Shown here: in pieces, positions 53,281 to 60,478 of the stretch
Layout of the letters: every line of letters starts with the position of its first letter
Numbering within the stretch: position 1 is the stretch's first letter
Translations under genes and position numbers: made by a program
The notes under the pieces: generated by a model
The model's input: only the letters and a program-made list of their open reading frames with translations
Databases searched by the model: none
Told to the model about the DNA's origin: nothing
Source: Kaistella treverensis
GTDB taxonomy: Bacteria > Bacteroidota > Bacteroidia > Flavobacteriales > Weeksellaceae
DNA: 64,000 bases
NCBI RefSeq assembly: GCF_900114045.1
Contig: NZ_FORQ01000004.1
Coordinates: forward strand, 62,001 to 126,000
Reading direction: 5' to 3'

Positions 53281-54105
53281 TTGAAAACTCCTGATTTCAG
53301 TCATCTCTCGGCAGACCAGCCTATTGGTATTTTCGATTCCGGTGTCGGCGGGCTGACCATCGCAAAAGAAATTAAACGGCTTTTACCCCAGGAAAACCTG
53401 ATTTATTTTGGTGATACGAAACATCTGCCGTACGGCGAAAAATCGCGTGAAGCGATTATTGGCTATTCCACAAAAATTACCTCTTTTTTGCTCGAAAAAA
53501 ATTGTAAGGCAATTGTAATTGCGTGCAATTCCGCGACGGCAAACGCGCTGAAAGAAGTTTTAGAACTGGTGAATCAGAAAGTTCCGGTCATCGATGTTAT
53601 TAATCCCGTTGCGGAAAAAGTTTCCTACGAAATTCATAACAATGTGGGCGTAATTGCGACAAAAGCAACGGTTTCGTCCGGTCTTTACCGAAAAACCATC
53701 CGGAAGCACAATAAATTCATCAAGGTTGATGAACTCGCGACGCCGCTTTTGGTGCCGGCGATTGAAGAAGGTTTTAAAAATCACCCCATCACGCATGCGA
53801 TTGTTTATAATTACCTGAGCAACAGTAAATTAAAAAATATCGAAACTTTGATTTTAGGTTGTACGCATTATCCACTTTTGCTGAATGAAATCAAACAGTT
53901 TTACGGAAACCGCGTGCGCGTCATCGATTCGCCGAGTATTGTGGCGAACCAATTGAAAGTAATTCTGGAAAAACACCGTTTGCTGAACAAAGATAATAAC
54001 GAAGCGACTTACCAGTTTTACCTTTCGGATATCACCAAAAATTTCGAGAAAATATCCCGAAAATTCTTTGGAAACTCCATCGATCTGGAGCTGAAAGTTC
54101 TTTAA
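53281..54105 (+). CDS. murI: Glutamate racemase
   Basis: 274 residues from TTG 53281, which gives an N-terminus (KTPDFSHLSADQPIGIFDSG) typical for relatives; an ATG at 53194 would place a promoter box inside the gene. Catalytic cysteines in IACNSATAN and ILGCTHYPLL; GIFDSGVGGLT and YFGDTKHLPYG complete the active site. Supplies D-glutamate for peptidoglycan. Convergent with rsmD. Confidence 0.94.
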   Translation: MKTPDFSHLSADQPIGIFDSGVGGLTIAKEIKRLLPQENLIYFGDTKHLPYGEKSREAIIGYSTKITSFLLEKNCKAIVIACNSATANALKEVLELVNQKVPVIDVINPVAEKVSYEIHNNVGVIATKATVSSGLYRKTIRKHNKFIKVDELATPLLVPAIEEGFKNHPITHAIVYNYLSNSKLKNIETLILGCTHYPLLLNEIKQFYGNRVRVIDSPSIVANQLKVILEKHRLLNKDNNEATYQFYLSDITKNFEKISRKFFGNSIDLELKVL

Positions 54106-54111
54106 AAAAAG

Positions 54112-54708
54112 TTATTCTTCAATTACAATTTCTTCTTCCGCAGGCGCAGTTTCATTAGCTTTAAAAAAAGAAAAGCTCACGTTCCCATACTTTCTGGTAT
54201 CCAGTAAATTGGGATGTTGCAGCAAATTTCGGCTTTGATGTTCCAGCACGAAAATTCCGTCTTCTTTCAGATAGTTATTGTTTAACACCAGCGAGAGCAA
54301 TTCCTGGTATTTTTTATCGTCGGTATCAAACGGCGGATCAGCAACAATTAAATCAAAGGTTTTCCGGTTGCGGTTTTTCTTCAAATAATCATAAACATCA
54401 GCACGCTGCACGCTGACCTGCAAGCTCATATCCAACTCCGCGGCCGTAGAATTAATGAAAGCCGCATGTTTTACGTTCATTTCTACAGCTGTAATGTCGT
54501 TACAAGCACGCGATGCAAATTCAAGACTCAAAGAACCAATGCCCGCGAACAAATCCAACACAGAAATCGACGCAAAATCAATTCTGTAACGGTTTTCAAG
54601 GATGCTGAACAGCGCTTCTTTAGCGAAATCGGTGGTTGGTCTTACCGTAAAATTTTTCGGTGCGGAAATTCGTTTGGCTTTCCACTGGCCGCTTATAATT
54701 CGATACAT
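54112..54708 (-). CDS. rsmD: 16S rRNA (guanine(966)-N(2))-methyltransferase
   Basis: 198 residues. N-terminal RIISGQWKAKRISAP, RPTTDFAKEALFSIL, the SAM-binding DLFAGIGSLSLEFASR and the catalytic VADPPF (NPPF-type motif with Asp). Methylates G966 of 16S rRNA. A short Glu-rich C-terminal tail. Downstream of DUF3822 on the minus strand, an arrangement I recall in Flavobacteriia. Confidence 0.94.
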   Translation of the reverse strand: MYRIISGQWKAKRISAPKNFTVRPTTDFAKEALFSILENRYRIDFASISVLDLFAGIGSLSLEFASRACNDITAVEMNVKHAAFINSTAAELDMSLQVSVQRADVYDYLKKNRNRKTFDLIVADPPFDTDDKKYQELLSLVLNNNYLKEDGIFVLEHQSRNLLQHPNLLDTRKYGNVSFSFFKANETAPAEEEIVIEE

Positions 54709-54716
54709 CGGATTTA

Positions 54717-54866
54717 GTTGATAGTTGTCAATAATCAGCTGTCAGTTGACAGTGAGTAGTTTAAAGGTTTTAAAACGATAATGCTTTCGATTAATTGTAA
54801 AAGCTAAAAAATTTAATCATTAGTAATTAACCATTAACCATTAACCATTCACAATTAACAATTGGT
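54717..54866. repeat. Two word tracts between rsmD and DUF3822
   Basis: 54719-54760 is built of AGTTGTCAATAATCAGCTGT and GTTGACAGTGAGTAG words; 54815-54866 has three ACCATT repeats (TTAACCATTAACCATTAACC) with TAATTAAC and ACAATTAAC variants. Confidence 0.7.
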
Positions 54867-54868
54867 AA

Positions 54869-55585
54869 CTATTTAAGAAGAAAATTCTTTTGCGGAATAT
54901 TATCAAAATTTATTTTGAGCTTTTTCACGAATTTTTTCAATTCTGAAATAAATGTTTCGTTTTCAGTGGTTTCGCCATAGACGAAAAACTGAGTTTCATC
55001 GATGCCAAAACCGATTTTGCTTAAAGTAAACATGATGAAATACAAAAAATCTACTTCGGAATTTACGTCTAAATTATTGTAAAGTATAATTTTTTTATGA
55101 TCAAACGCGAAAAATTCGCATTGCTGATGATACAAATTGATGTGAATTTCTTTCTGATTTTTCACCGAAATCCTGTTCAAAAATTCTTCACCTGAAAAAT
55201 TAAATTTCGTCGGAATTGCCAGAAATTTTATCTCATGGTAGAAAACTTTCGGAAAAGCGTAATAAAACTGAACATCAAATTTTTTATTCAGCGCCAACAT
55301 CAATTCTTCGTTTTCCTTCTCTACAGGCGCGTTGTAGGCGATTAAATCAAAACCGAAGTCGTGCTGCGAAAAACCTTCCGGCATCATCGTGAAGTGGTTA
55401 AGCGCCGAAATAACATTTATTTCTTTGAATTTTTGCAGCTTTAAAATCCGCGCGATTTGATCTGCACAAAATTCTTCCGGATTTTCCTCGCCACAAAGCA
55501 ATATTTCTTCTTTGAGCACGTTTTTTTGCCGGTGAATCTGGTATTGAATGCCGCCTTTGGTAAAAAGTAGTTTGAGATTTTCCAT
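54869..55585 (-). CDS. DUF3822 family protein
   Basis: 238 residues from MENLK; an ATG 12 bp earlier (55597) is equally possible. Pattern of the DUF3822 family, an actin/ASKHA-like fold without evident ATP motifs: INVISALNHFTMMPEGF, FDVQFYYAFPKVFYHEIKF, EIHINLYHQQCEFFAFDHKK and FFVYGETTENE. Function unknown. The gene sits upstream of rsmD on the same strand, which is the customary neighbour, so a role around ribosome or RNA modification can only be guessed from context. Confidence 0.8.
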   Translation of the reverse strand: MENLKLLFTKGGIQYQIHRQKNVLKEEILLCGEENPEEFCADQIARILKLQKFKEINVISALNHFTMMPEGFSQHDFGFDLIAYNAPVEKENEELMLALNKKFDVQFYYAFPKVFYHEIKFLAIPTKFNFSGEEFLNRISVKNQKEIHINLYHQQCEFFAFDHKKIILYNNLDVNSEVDFLYFIMFTLSKIGFGIDETQFFVYGETTENETFISELKKFVKKLKINFDNIPQKNFLLK

Positions 55586-55658
55586 GTTTAGAGCCACAAA
55601 TTTATTAAAATAAATCGGCTTGCGAAATTCCGGATTTGTGGTCAGCTGAGCAATGTCA

Positions 55659-55690
55659 TTGCGAATGATAAATCAGAATTTATATCTTTG
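55659..55690 (+). promoter_or_regulatory. Promoter upstream of the DUF6370 gene
   Basis: TTG at 55659-55661, 21-bp gap, TATCTTTG at 55683-55690, one of the best matches in the window. It leaves a leader of about 140 nt that contains a family B element and a 19-codon frame. Confidence 0.65.
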
Positions 55691-55763
55691 TCAGGAAATT
55701 AATTTTCAAAGACATAAGCCGGAAAATTTCGATTTTGGAAAATGAAATTTCAATAATTTAAAT

Positions 55764-55823
55764 ATGAAAAAAAATGCCATTTTAAGCGGTAATTTTTTCA
55801 TTAATTTAAACCAGAAAAATTAA
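55764..55823 (+). other. 19-codon frame overlapping a family B element in the DUF6370 leader
   Basis: ATG at 55764 reads MKKNAILSGNFFINLNQKN and stops at 55823, 11 bp before the DUF6370 ATG. It lies behind a good promoter. It may be a leader peptide, or simply the family B sequence (55766-55803) by chance in frame. Confidence 0.3.
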
Positions 55824-55834
55824 ATAAGTACAAT

Positions 55835-56137
55835 ATGAAAAAACTAATTATGATTTTTATGCTGATGTTTTCTGTGACGATATTCGCGCAGAAAATTCAG
55901 AATCAAACGGTGGACGCGGCGTGCGGAATGTGCATGTTTAAAGTAAAAACCGATAAAGGTTGCGCAATGGCGGTGAAAATCGATGGGAAAATTTACCACG
56001 TTGAAGGTCTTGACAAAAAAACTTTTGGTGACGCACACGCTGCCGATGGTTACTGCAAAATCATGAAAAAAGCAGTGGTGAGCGGCGAAATCAAGAAAGA
56101 CAAATTTTACGCGACAAGCTTTAAATACGTGAATTAA
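55835..56137 (+). CDS. DUF6370 family secreted protein
   Basis: 100 residues. Signal peptide to about residue 18 (VTIFAQ), then a compact Cys/His-containing domain: DAACGMCMFKV, GCAMAVKIDGKIYHVEGLD, FGDAHAADGYCKIMKKAVVSG. Two CxxC/GxC segments and the His make metal binding plausible (inference). Known only as a domain of unknown function. It has its own promoter with an unusually long leader. Confidence 0.85.
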   Translation: MKKLIMIFMLMFSVTIFAQKIQNQTVDAACGMCMFKVKTDKGCAMAVKIDGKIYHVEGLDKKTFGDAHAADGYCKIMKKAVVSGEIKKDKFYATSFKYVN

Positions 56138-56139
56138 TT

Positions 56140-56175
56140 CCGAATTTTTTGCCCAAATAGCAGCGAAAAAATTAT
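56140..56175 (-). repeat. Family B element, reverse orientation
   Basis: On the minus strand AATTTTTTCGCTGCTATTTG then GGCAAAAAATTC; central GCTGCTATT identical to the copy at 9775. Lies between convergent genes. Confidence 0.5.
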
Positions 56176-56176
56176 T

Positions 56177-56671
56177 TTAACGAAAATAAACCAATACTGT
56201 ACCAGACTGATGGTGCAGTATTTCTTTGTTATGAAACTCCAGATTGGTTTGGCTTTCCAGCACCTCGTGAACCATTTGTTGAAGCACGCCGTCGCCGATT
56301 CCGTGGATGATTTCGAGGCGTTTTAAATTATTCTCGCGACAAAAATCCAGCGTTTTCAGCAGTTTTTCCTTTTGTAAAAATAACCGCTCAAAAGCATCAA
56401 TTTTTCCGGAATTCTTTCCGAAGGTTTCAAAATGTAAATCCAGAACTAAAGGATTCTTTTGATGTTTCTTTGATTTTGATTTTGAAGTATCTTCTTTATG
56501 AACAGTTTTTAGCTGATTATAAATTTCAGGATTTTGAAGCACGATTTCATTTTCATTATAAACGTGGGAAAAGCCGTGTTCATCTTCAACGGTAATTTTT
56601 TTGCCGTTTAAGGCGGTAATTTTTCCTTTTAAATTATCATCGATCACCGAAACTTTATCACCAATTTTCAT
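56177..56671 (-). CDS. Smr-domain protein with N-terminal KOW-like segment
   Basis: 164 residues from ATG 56671 (the TTG at 56680 is less likely). N-terminal beta segment MKIGDKVSVIDDNLKGKITA resembles KOW/MutS2-linker sequences; the C-terminal Smr domain (about 78-164) has VLDLHFE and IIHGIGDGVLQQMVHEVL. Smr domains are endonucleases or RNA/DNA-binding modules of MutS2; this stand-alone form is related to the DUF2027/Smr proteins common in Bacteroidota. Exact function unknown. Confidence 0.85.
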   Translation of the reverse strand: MKIGDKVSVIDDNLKGKITALNGKKITVEDEHGFSHVYNENEIVLQNPEIYNQLKTVHKEDTSKSKSKKHQKNPLVLDLHFETFGKNSGKIDAFERLFLQKEKLLKTLDFCRENNLKRLEIIHGIGDGVLQQMVHEVLESQTNLEFHNKEILHHQSGTVLVYFR

Positions 56672-56730
56672 AGTGTACAAAATTATGATTTATTCATTAA
56701 TTAAATAAAAGTCCGCTTTTTTTAAAATTA

Positions 56731-56761
56731 AAAAAAAGGTGCAAATAGCCGGGAATTTTTT
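56731..56761 (-). repeat. Family B element, reverse orientation
   Basis: Minus strand AAAAAATTCCCGGCTATTTG then CACCTTTTTTT. Frame reads KKFPAICTFF. In the divergent gap between smr and glyA. Confidence 0.5.
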
Positions 56762-56783
56762 GGATATAAATTGATGGAAGTTA

Positions 56784-56820
56784 TTTCAAAAAATTTGGCC
56801 CTTAAAGCAGGTAATTTTTC
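56784..56820 (-). repeat. Family B element, reverse orientation
   Basis: Minus strand GAAAAATTACCTGCTTTA then AGGGCCAAATTTTTTG. Frame reads EKLPALRAKFFEI. Also in the divergent smr-glyA gap, where no gene ends. Confidence 0.65.
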
Positions 56821-56934
56821 AAAAAAGCAAAAGTGGGGAATATGAACATTTTGAAAGAACGACAAATCAGGAAAATTTCCATAAATTTGAATTTCAGAGA
56901 AATTGATATTAAAATAAAAAATATTAGATAAAGA

Positions 56935-58200
56935 ATGGATCCTATTTTTGACCTTATTGAGCAGGAAAGACAGCGACAAACGCAAGGAGTGGAGCTAATT
57001 GCATCCGAGAACTTTGTTTCGGAAAACGTGATGAAAGCAGTTGGTAGCGTTTTGACCAATAAATATGCGGAAGGTTATCCTGGCAGACGTTATTATGGCG
57101 GATGTGAAGTCGTGGACGAGGTGGAGAATCTGGCTATTGATCGTGCGAAAGAACTTTTCGGTGTGGATTATGCGAATGTTCAGCCGCATTCTGGATCGCA
57201 GGCGAATGCTGCGATTTATCTTTCGATCATGAAACCTGGTGATAAAATGTTGGGTCTGGATCTTTCGATGGGCGGACATTTAACGCACGGTTCTTTCGTG
57301 AATTTTTCGGGAATTCAGTACGATGCGCATTTTTATGGCGTGGAAAGAGAAAGCGGACTGATCGATTATGAGGCGATGCGCCAAAAAGCGTTGGAAGTAA
57401 AGCCAAAAATGATTATTGCGGGGTACTCGGCTTATTCGCGTGACTTGGATTTTAAGAAATTCCGTGAAGTTGCGGATGAAGTGGGAGCGACTTTATGGGC
57501 AGATATTGCACATCCGGCCGGTTTAATTGCAAAAGGTCTGTTGAGTTCTCCGTTTGAGCATTGCCATGTGGTGACAACTACGACGCATAAAACCTTGAGA
57601 GGTCCGCGCGGCGGACTGATTATGATGGGCAAAGATTTTGAAAATACGTACGGCCATAAGACACCAAAAGGCGATATTAAAATGATGAGCCAGGTGCTTG
57701 ACAGCGCGGTTTTCCCGGGAATTCAGGGCGGTCCGCTGGAGCATGTGATTGCCGGTAAAGCAGTGGCTTTTGCGGAAGCGCTTGATGACAGGTTTTTGGT
57801 TTATATGAAACAGGTGGTAGCGAATGCGCGTGCGTTGGCTCAAGCAATGATTGACAATGGTTTTGATATTGTGAGCGGTGGAACGGATAATCATTTGATG
57901 TTGGTGGACCTGCGGAATAAAAATGTTAATGGCAAAGAAACCGAAAAAGCATTGGTGAAAGCTGATATTACGTGTAACAAAAATATGGTGCCTTTTGATG
58001 ATAAATCAGCGTTTACGACGTCGGGAATCCGTTTAGGTACGGCAGCGATCACCACACGCGGTTTGAAAGAAGCTGACATGGAAATTCTTGCAGGTTTGAT
58101 CAATGATGTGGTGATGAATATTAATGATGAAAAAACCATTGCTGAAGTACGGAAAAAAGTCAATAAGATGATGGAAGGAAAGGCCTTGTTTAATTTTTAA
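56935..58200 (+). CDS. glyA: Serine hydroxymethyltransferase
   Basis: 421 residues. PLP lysine in [17 protein letters not shown], substrate region [30 protein letters not shown], and [12 protein letters not shown]. Interconverts serine and glycine and charges tetrahydrofolate (compare folB at 44875). Two family B copies sit in the divergent region upstream. No clear TAnnTTTG box. Confidence 0.98.
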   Translation: MDPIFDLIEQERQRQTQGVELIASENFVSENVMKAVGSVLTNKYAEGYPGRRYYGGCEVVDEVENLAIDRAKELFGVDYANVQPHSGSQANAAIYLSIMKPGDKMLGLDLSMGGHLTHGSFVNFSGIQYDAHFYGVERESGLIDYEAMRQKALEVKPKMIIAGYSAYSRDLDFKKFREVADEVGATLWADIAHPAGLIAKGLLSSPFEHCHVVTTTTHKTLRGPRGGLIMMGKDFENTYGHKTPKGDIKMMSQVLDSAVFPGIQGGPLEHVIAGKAVAFAEALDDRFLVYMKQVVANARALAQAMIDNGFDIVSGGTDNHLMLVDLRNKNVNGKETEKALVKADITCNKNMVPFDDKSAFTTSGIRLGTAAITTRGLKEADMEILAGLINDVVMNINDEKTIAEVRKKVNKMMEGKALFNF

Positions 58201-58232
58201 AAAAAGTTGCTGATCTTTTTGAAATTTTATTT

Positions 58233-58240
58233 TAAGTTTG
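58233..58240 (+). promoter_or_regulatory. Promoter box of recX
   Basis: TAAGTTTG at 58233-58240 with TTG at 58207-58209 (23-bp gap), 44 bp before the TTG start codon. Confidence 0.55.
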
Positions 58241-58284
58241 ATAAGAAGTAAGCATTTTTTTTAATTTAATTGTAGTATAACTGT

Positions 58285-58755
58285 TTGGATCACAAGTCTT
58301 ATACGTTTTTGGAAATCAAACAGAAGATGGTTAATTACTGTGTTTACCAGGACCGTTGCCATCAGGAAGTTGAGCAGAAAATGCGTGATTTTTTACTGGT
58401 GCCCGAGGCAAAGGAAGAAATTCTGCTTTATCTGATGCGGGAAAATTATCTGAATGAAGAACGTTTTACGCGCAGTTATATCCGGGGAAAGTTTTATATC
58501 AAATCCTGGGGACGGAATAAAATACGGAATCATTTGAAATTTAAAGGTGTACCGGCAAAGCTGATCAATAAAAGTTTCGATGAAATTGATGAAGCTGATT
58601 ACGAAAAGACTTTAAAGAAGCTCTGGCACGATTATTATTACAAGCAGAAAGGTTTTAAGGAATACCAGAAAAAATCGAAGACGATAAAGTACCTTTTAGG
58701 AAAGGGTTTTGAATATGAAGTTATTCAGCAAACCCTAAGTGAAATTGGAAAATAA
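58285..58755 (+). CDS. recX: RecA regulator RecX
   Basis: 156 residues from a TTG start; an in-frame stop lies just upstream, and the next ATG would remove 14 residues that look family-like (KSYTFLEIKQKM). Three-helix repeats of RecX: NYCVYQDRCHQEVEQKM, YLNEERFTRSYIRGKFYIKSWGRNKI and LKKLWHDYYYKQKGF. Modulates RecA filaments. Last housekeeping gene before the polysaccharide genes. Confidence 0.9.
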   Translation: MDHKSYTFLEIKQKMVNYCVYQDRCHQEVEQKMRDFLLVPEAKEEILLYLMRENYLNEERFTRSYIRGKFYIKSWGRNKIRNHLKFKGVPAKLINKSFDEIDEADYEKTLKKLWHDYYYKQKGFKEYQKKSKTIKYLLGKGFEYEVIQQTLSEIGK

Positions 58756-58969
58756 ATTCATATATTTTTAAGAATAATTTCTGATTATTTTTATTTAAAA
58801 TTATTGGTAACATAAATATAATATATAAAAAACGAATTAGTATATGATTGTCTTTATGAGCCTTTGAGAATCATTCAAATTACAAAAAACTTTCCAGTTC
58901 AAAAATTTTTAATTAATTTGCGGGATATTTCTAAAAACTGGGAACACATACTATTGAAAAAAACTACTT

Positions 58970-59617
58970 ATGAAAAAAATAAATTTAATAATTGCACTTG
59001 TGCTTTTTATAACCTTAAGCGCTCAGAACTCTGGTGAAACAAGATTCGGTGTTACCGGAAATTTTCATAGAGGATCAATTGTAAATGTACATGACAGATC
59101 CGTAGGTCGTTATGGTGGTACTCTGGGGGTACTGGCAGAAATTCCAATTTTAAGATCAGACATTAGTGGTGGCGAGTGGCTTTTCTTTGTGCCGCAGATC
59201 GAATATAGTATGCAGGGAGAACATGCCAAAGCAAATGTTGGTAAATATGATCGTCAGAAATTTAATCATGATTATATTGCCGCGCAGCTTTATATTAAAT
59301 ATTTTTTCCACCCAAACAATAATTTAAGTGATTATTTTGTTTTTTTAGGGCCACGTGTGGAGTTCTTAGTAAGAGAGGATAGGCAAGTGAGTGCGCTTTA
59401 TGATGCTGATCATTTTAAATTTAATCACGATGACGAATTAAATAATATTGGAATTGGTCTATCGGTAGGTGCTGGTGCCCGCGTAACCGATGACTTAGAA
59501 GCCGTACTAAGGTTTGACCGCGGATTTTCAAAAGTTTATCCCAACAATACCAATGGGGTAACCTATAACCGACAGTTAAGTGTTGGGGTTAATTATTATA
59601 TAAGAAATAATAGATAG
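58970..59617 (+). CDS. Outer-membrane beta-barrel protein
   Basis: 215 residues. Signal peptide to about 19 (ITLSAQ), then eight-strand barrel features with alternating hydrophobics: GVTGNFHRGS, YGGTLGVLAEIPI, FVPQIEYSMQGE, FVFLGPRVEFLV, NIGIGLSVGAGARV, and a terminal VGVNYYIRNN. PorT-like or OmpA-N-like small barrel. Lies 58 bp before the export lipoprotein on the same strand; it may serve the polysaccharide locus or just mark its border. Upstream 214 bp are very AT-rich with no strong promoter. Confidence 0.75.
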   Translation: MKKINLIIALVLFITLSAQNSGETRFGVTGNFHRGSIVNVHDRSVGRYGGTLGVLAEIPILRSDISGGEWLFFVPQIEYSMQGEHAKANVGKYDRQKFNHDYIAAQLYIKYFFHPNNNLSDYFVFLGPRVEFLVREDRQVSALYDADHFKFNHDDELNNIGIGLSVGAGARVTDDLEAVLRFDRGFSKVYPNNTNGVTYNRQLSVGVNYYIRNNR

Positions 59618-59675
59618 GTAAATCTTTAGACGTTTAACAACTTCCAAATTTTATACTGAGTCGAAAAACACAAAA

Positions 59676-60470
59676 ATGAAGAAATACGTAACGGTATTTA
59701 TTATATTCGCTATTTTTATACATTCCTGCAAACCTAAAGAAAATGTTGTTTACCTTTCCAATGATAATTTCGAGCAGGAAGTTTCGAAAGCGAAATATGA
59801 AGGCCTCCATATTCAGGAAGGCGACAGATTGCAAATCTTGGTATCTGCATTAGACGAAATTGCAGTGCGGCCCTTTAATATTTCTACGATGTCCAGAACA
59901 AGTTCTGCTAGTTCTGGTGATGCGGGTACAAATCAAGTAATAAGTCCAGCTGAATATATGGTTACCTCTGAAGGAACCATTACCTTCCCTGTTTTAGGGA
60001 TTATTTATTGCGAAGGCATGACCAAAAAACAGCTCCAGCAGGACTTGGAAAACCGTTTACTTCGTTATCTTACAGATCCCATGGTTACCGTAACCCTGGC
60101 CAATTTTAATTTCAGCGTTTTGGGTGAAGTGAATAGTCCCGGTCAAAGGACCAGTACCACTGAAAAGCTCAATATCTTCCAGGCATTGGCTCTTGCGGGT
60201 GATGCCACTTATGATGCCAACAGAACCAACGTGAAATTGATTCGCTATTCTGAGCAGGATGAAAAAGATAAGGTGGTCTCCTTAGACCTTTCTGAAGCTT
60301 CTATTGTGAACTCACCTTATTACTATATCCAACAAAATGATATTCTCTATGTGGAGCCGGATAAAAACAAACAGGTAGCTGTCAAAACCAATTCCGCCGT
60401 CGAGCAGTGGATCAGATACGGTGGTGTAGCCCTTGGTCTTGTCACCTTAATTCTTACCTTAACCCGATAA
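59676..60470 (+). CDS. Polysaccharide export outer-membrane lipoprotein (Wza/OPX family)
   Basis: 264 residues. Lipobox FIHSC with Cys18, Poly_export domain (about 45-130, HIQEGDRLQILVSAL and YMVTSEGTITFPVLG), SLBB domain with FNFSVLGEVNSPGQRT, and a C-terminal membrane helix GGVALGLVTLILTLTR. It forms the outer-membrane channel for capsule or EPS. Followed after 8 bp by the Wzc-like kinase, its usual partner. Confidence 0.92.
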   Translation: MKKYVTVFIIFAIFIHSCKPKENVVYLSNDNFEQEVSKAKYEGLHIQEGDRLQILVSALDEIAVRPFNISTMSRTSSASSGDAGTNQVISPAEYMVTSEGTITFPVLGIIYCEGMTKKQLQQDLENRLLRYLTDPMVTVTLANFNFSVLGEVNSPGQRTSTTEKLNIFQALALAGDATYDANRTNVKLIRYSEQDEKDKVVSLDLSEASIVNSPYYYIQQNDILYVEPDKNKQVAVKTNSAVEQWIRYGGVALGLVTLILTLTR

Positions 60471-60478
60471 TACTGGCT

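Noticed and set aside
56728-57059. Two overlapping minus-strand frames of 85 codons in front of glyA
   Set aside because: They are antisense to the glyA start and acquire their C-termini from two family B elements; kept only as evidence on the element family.
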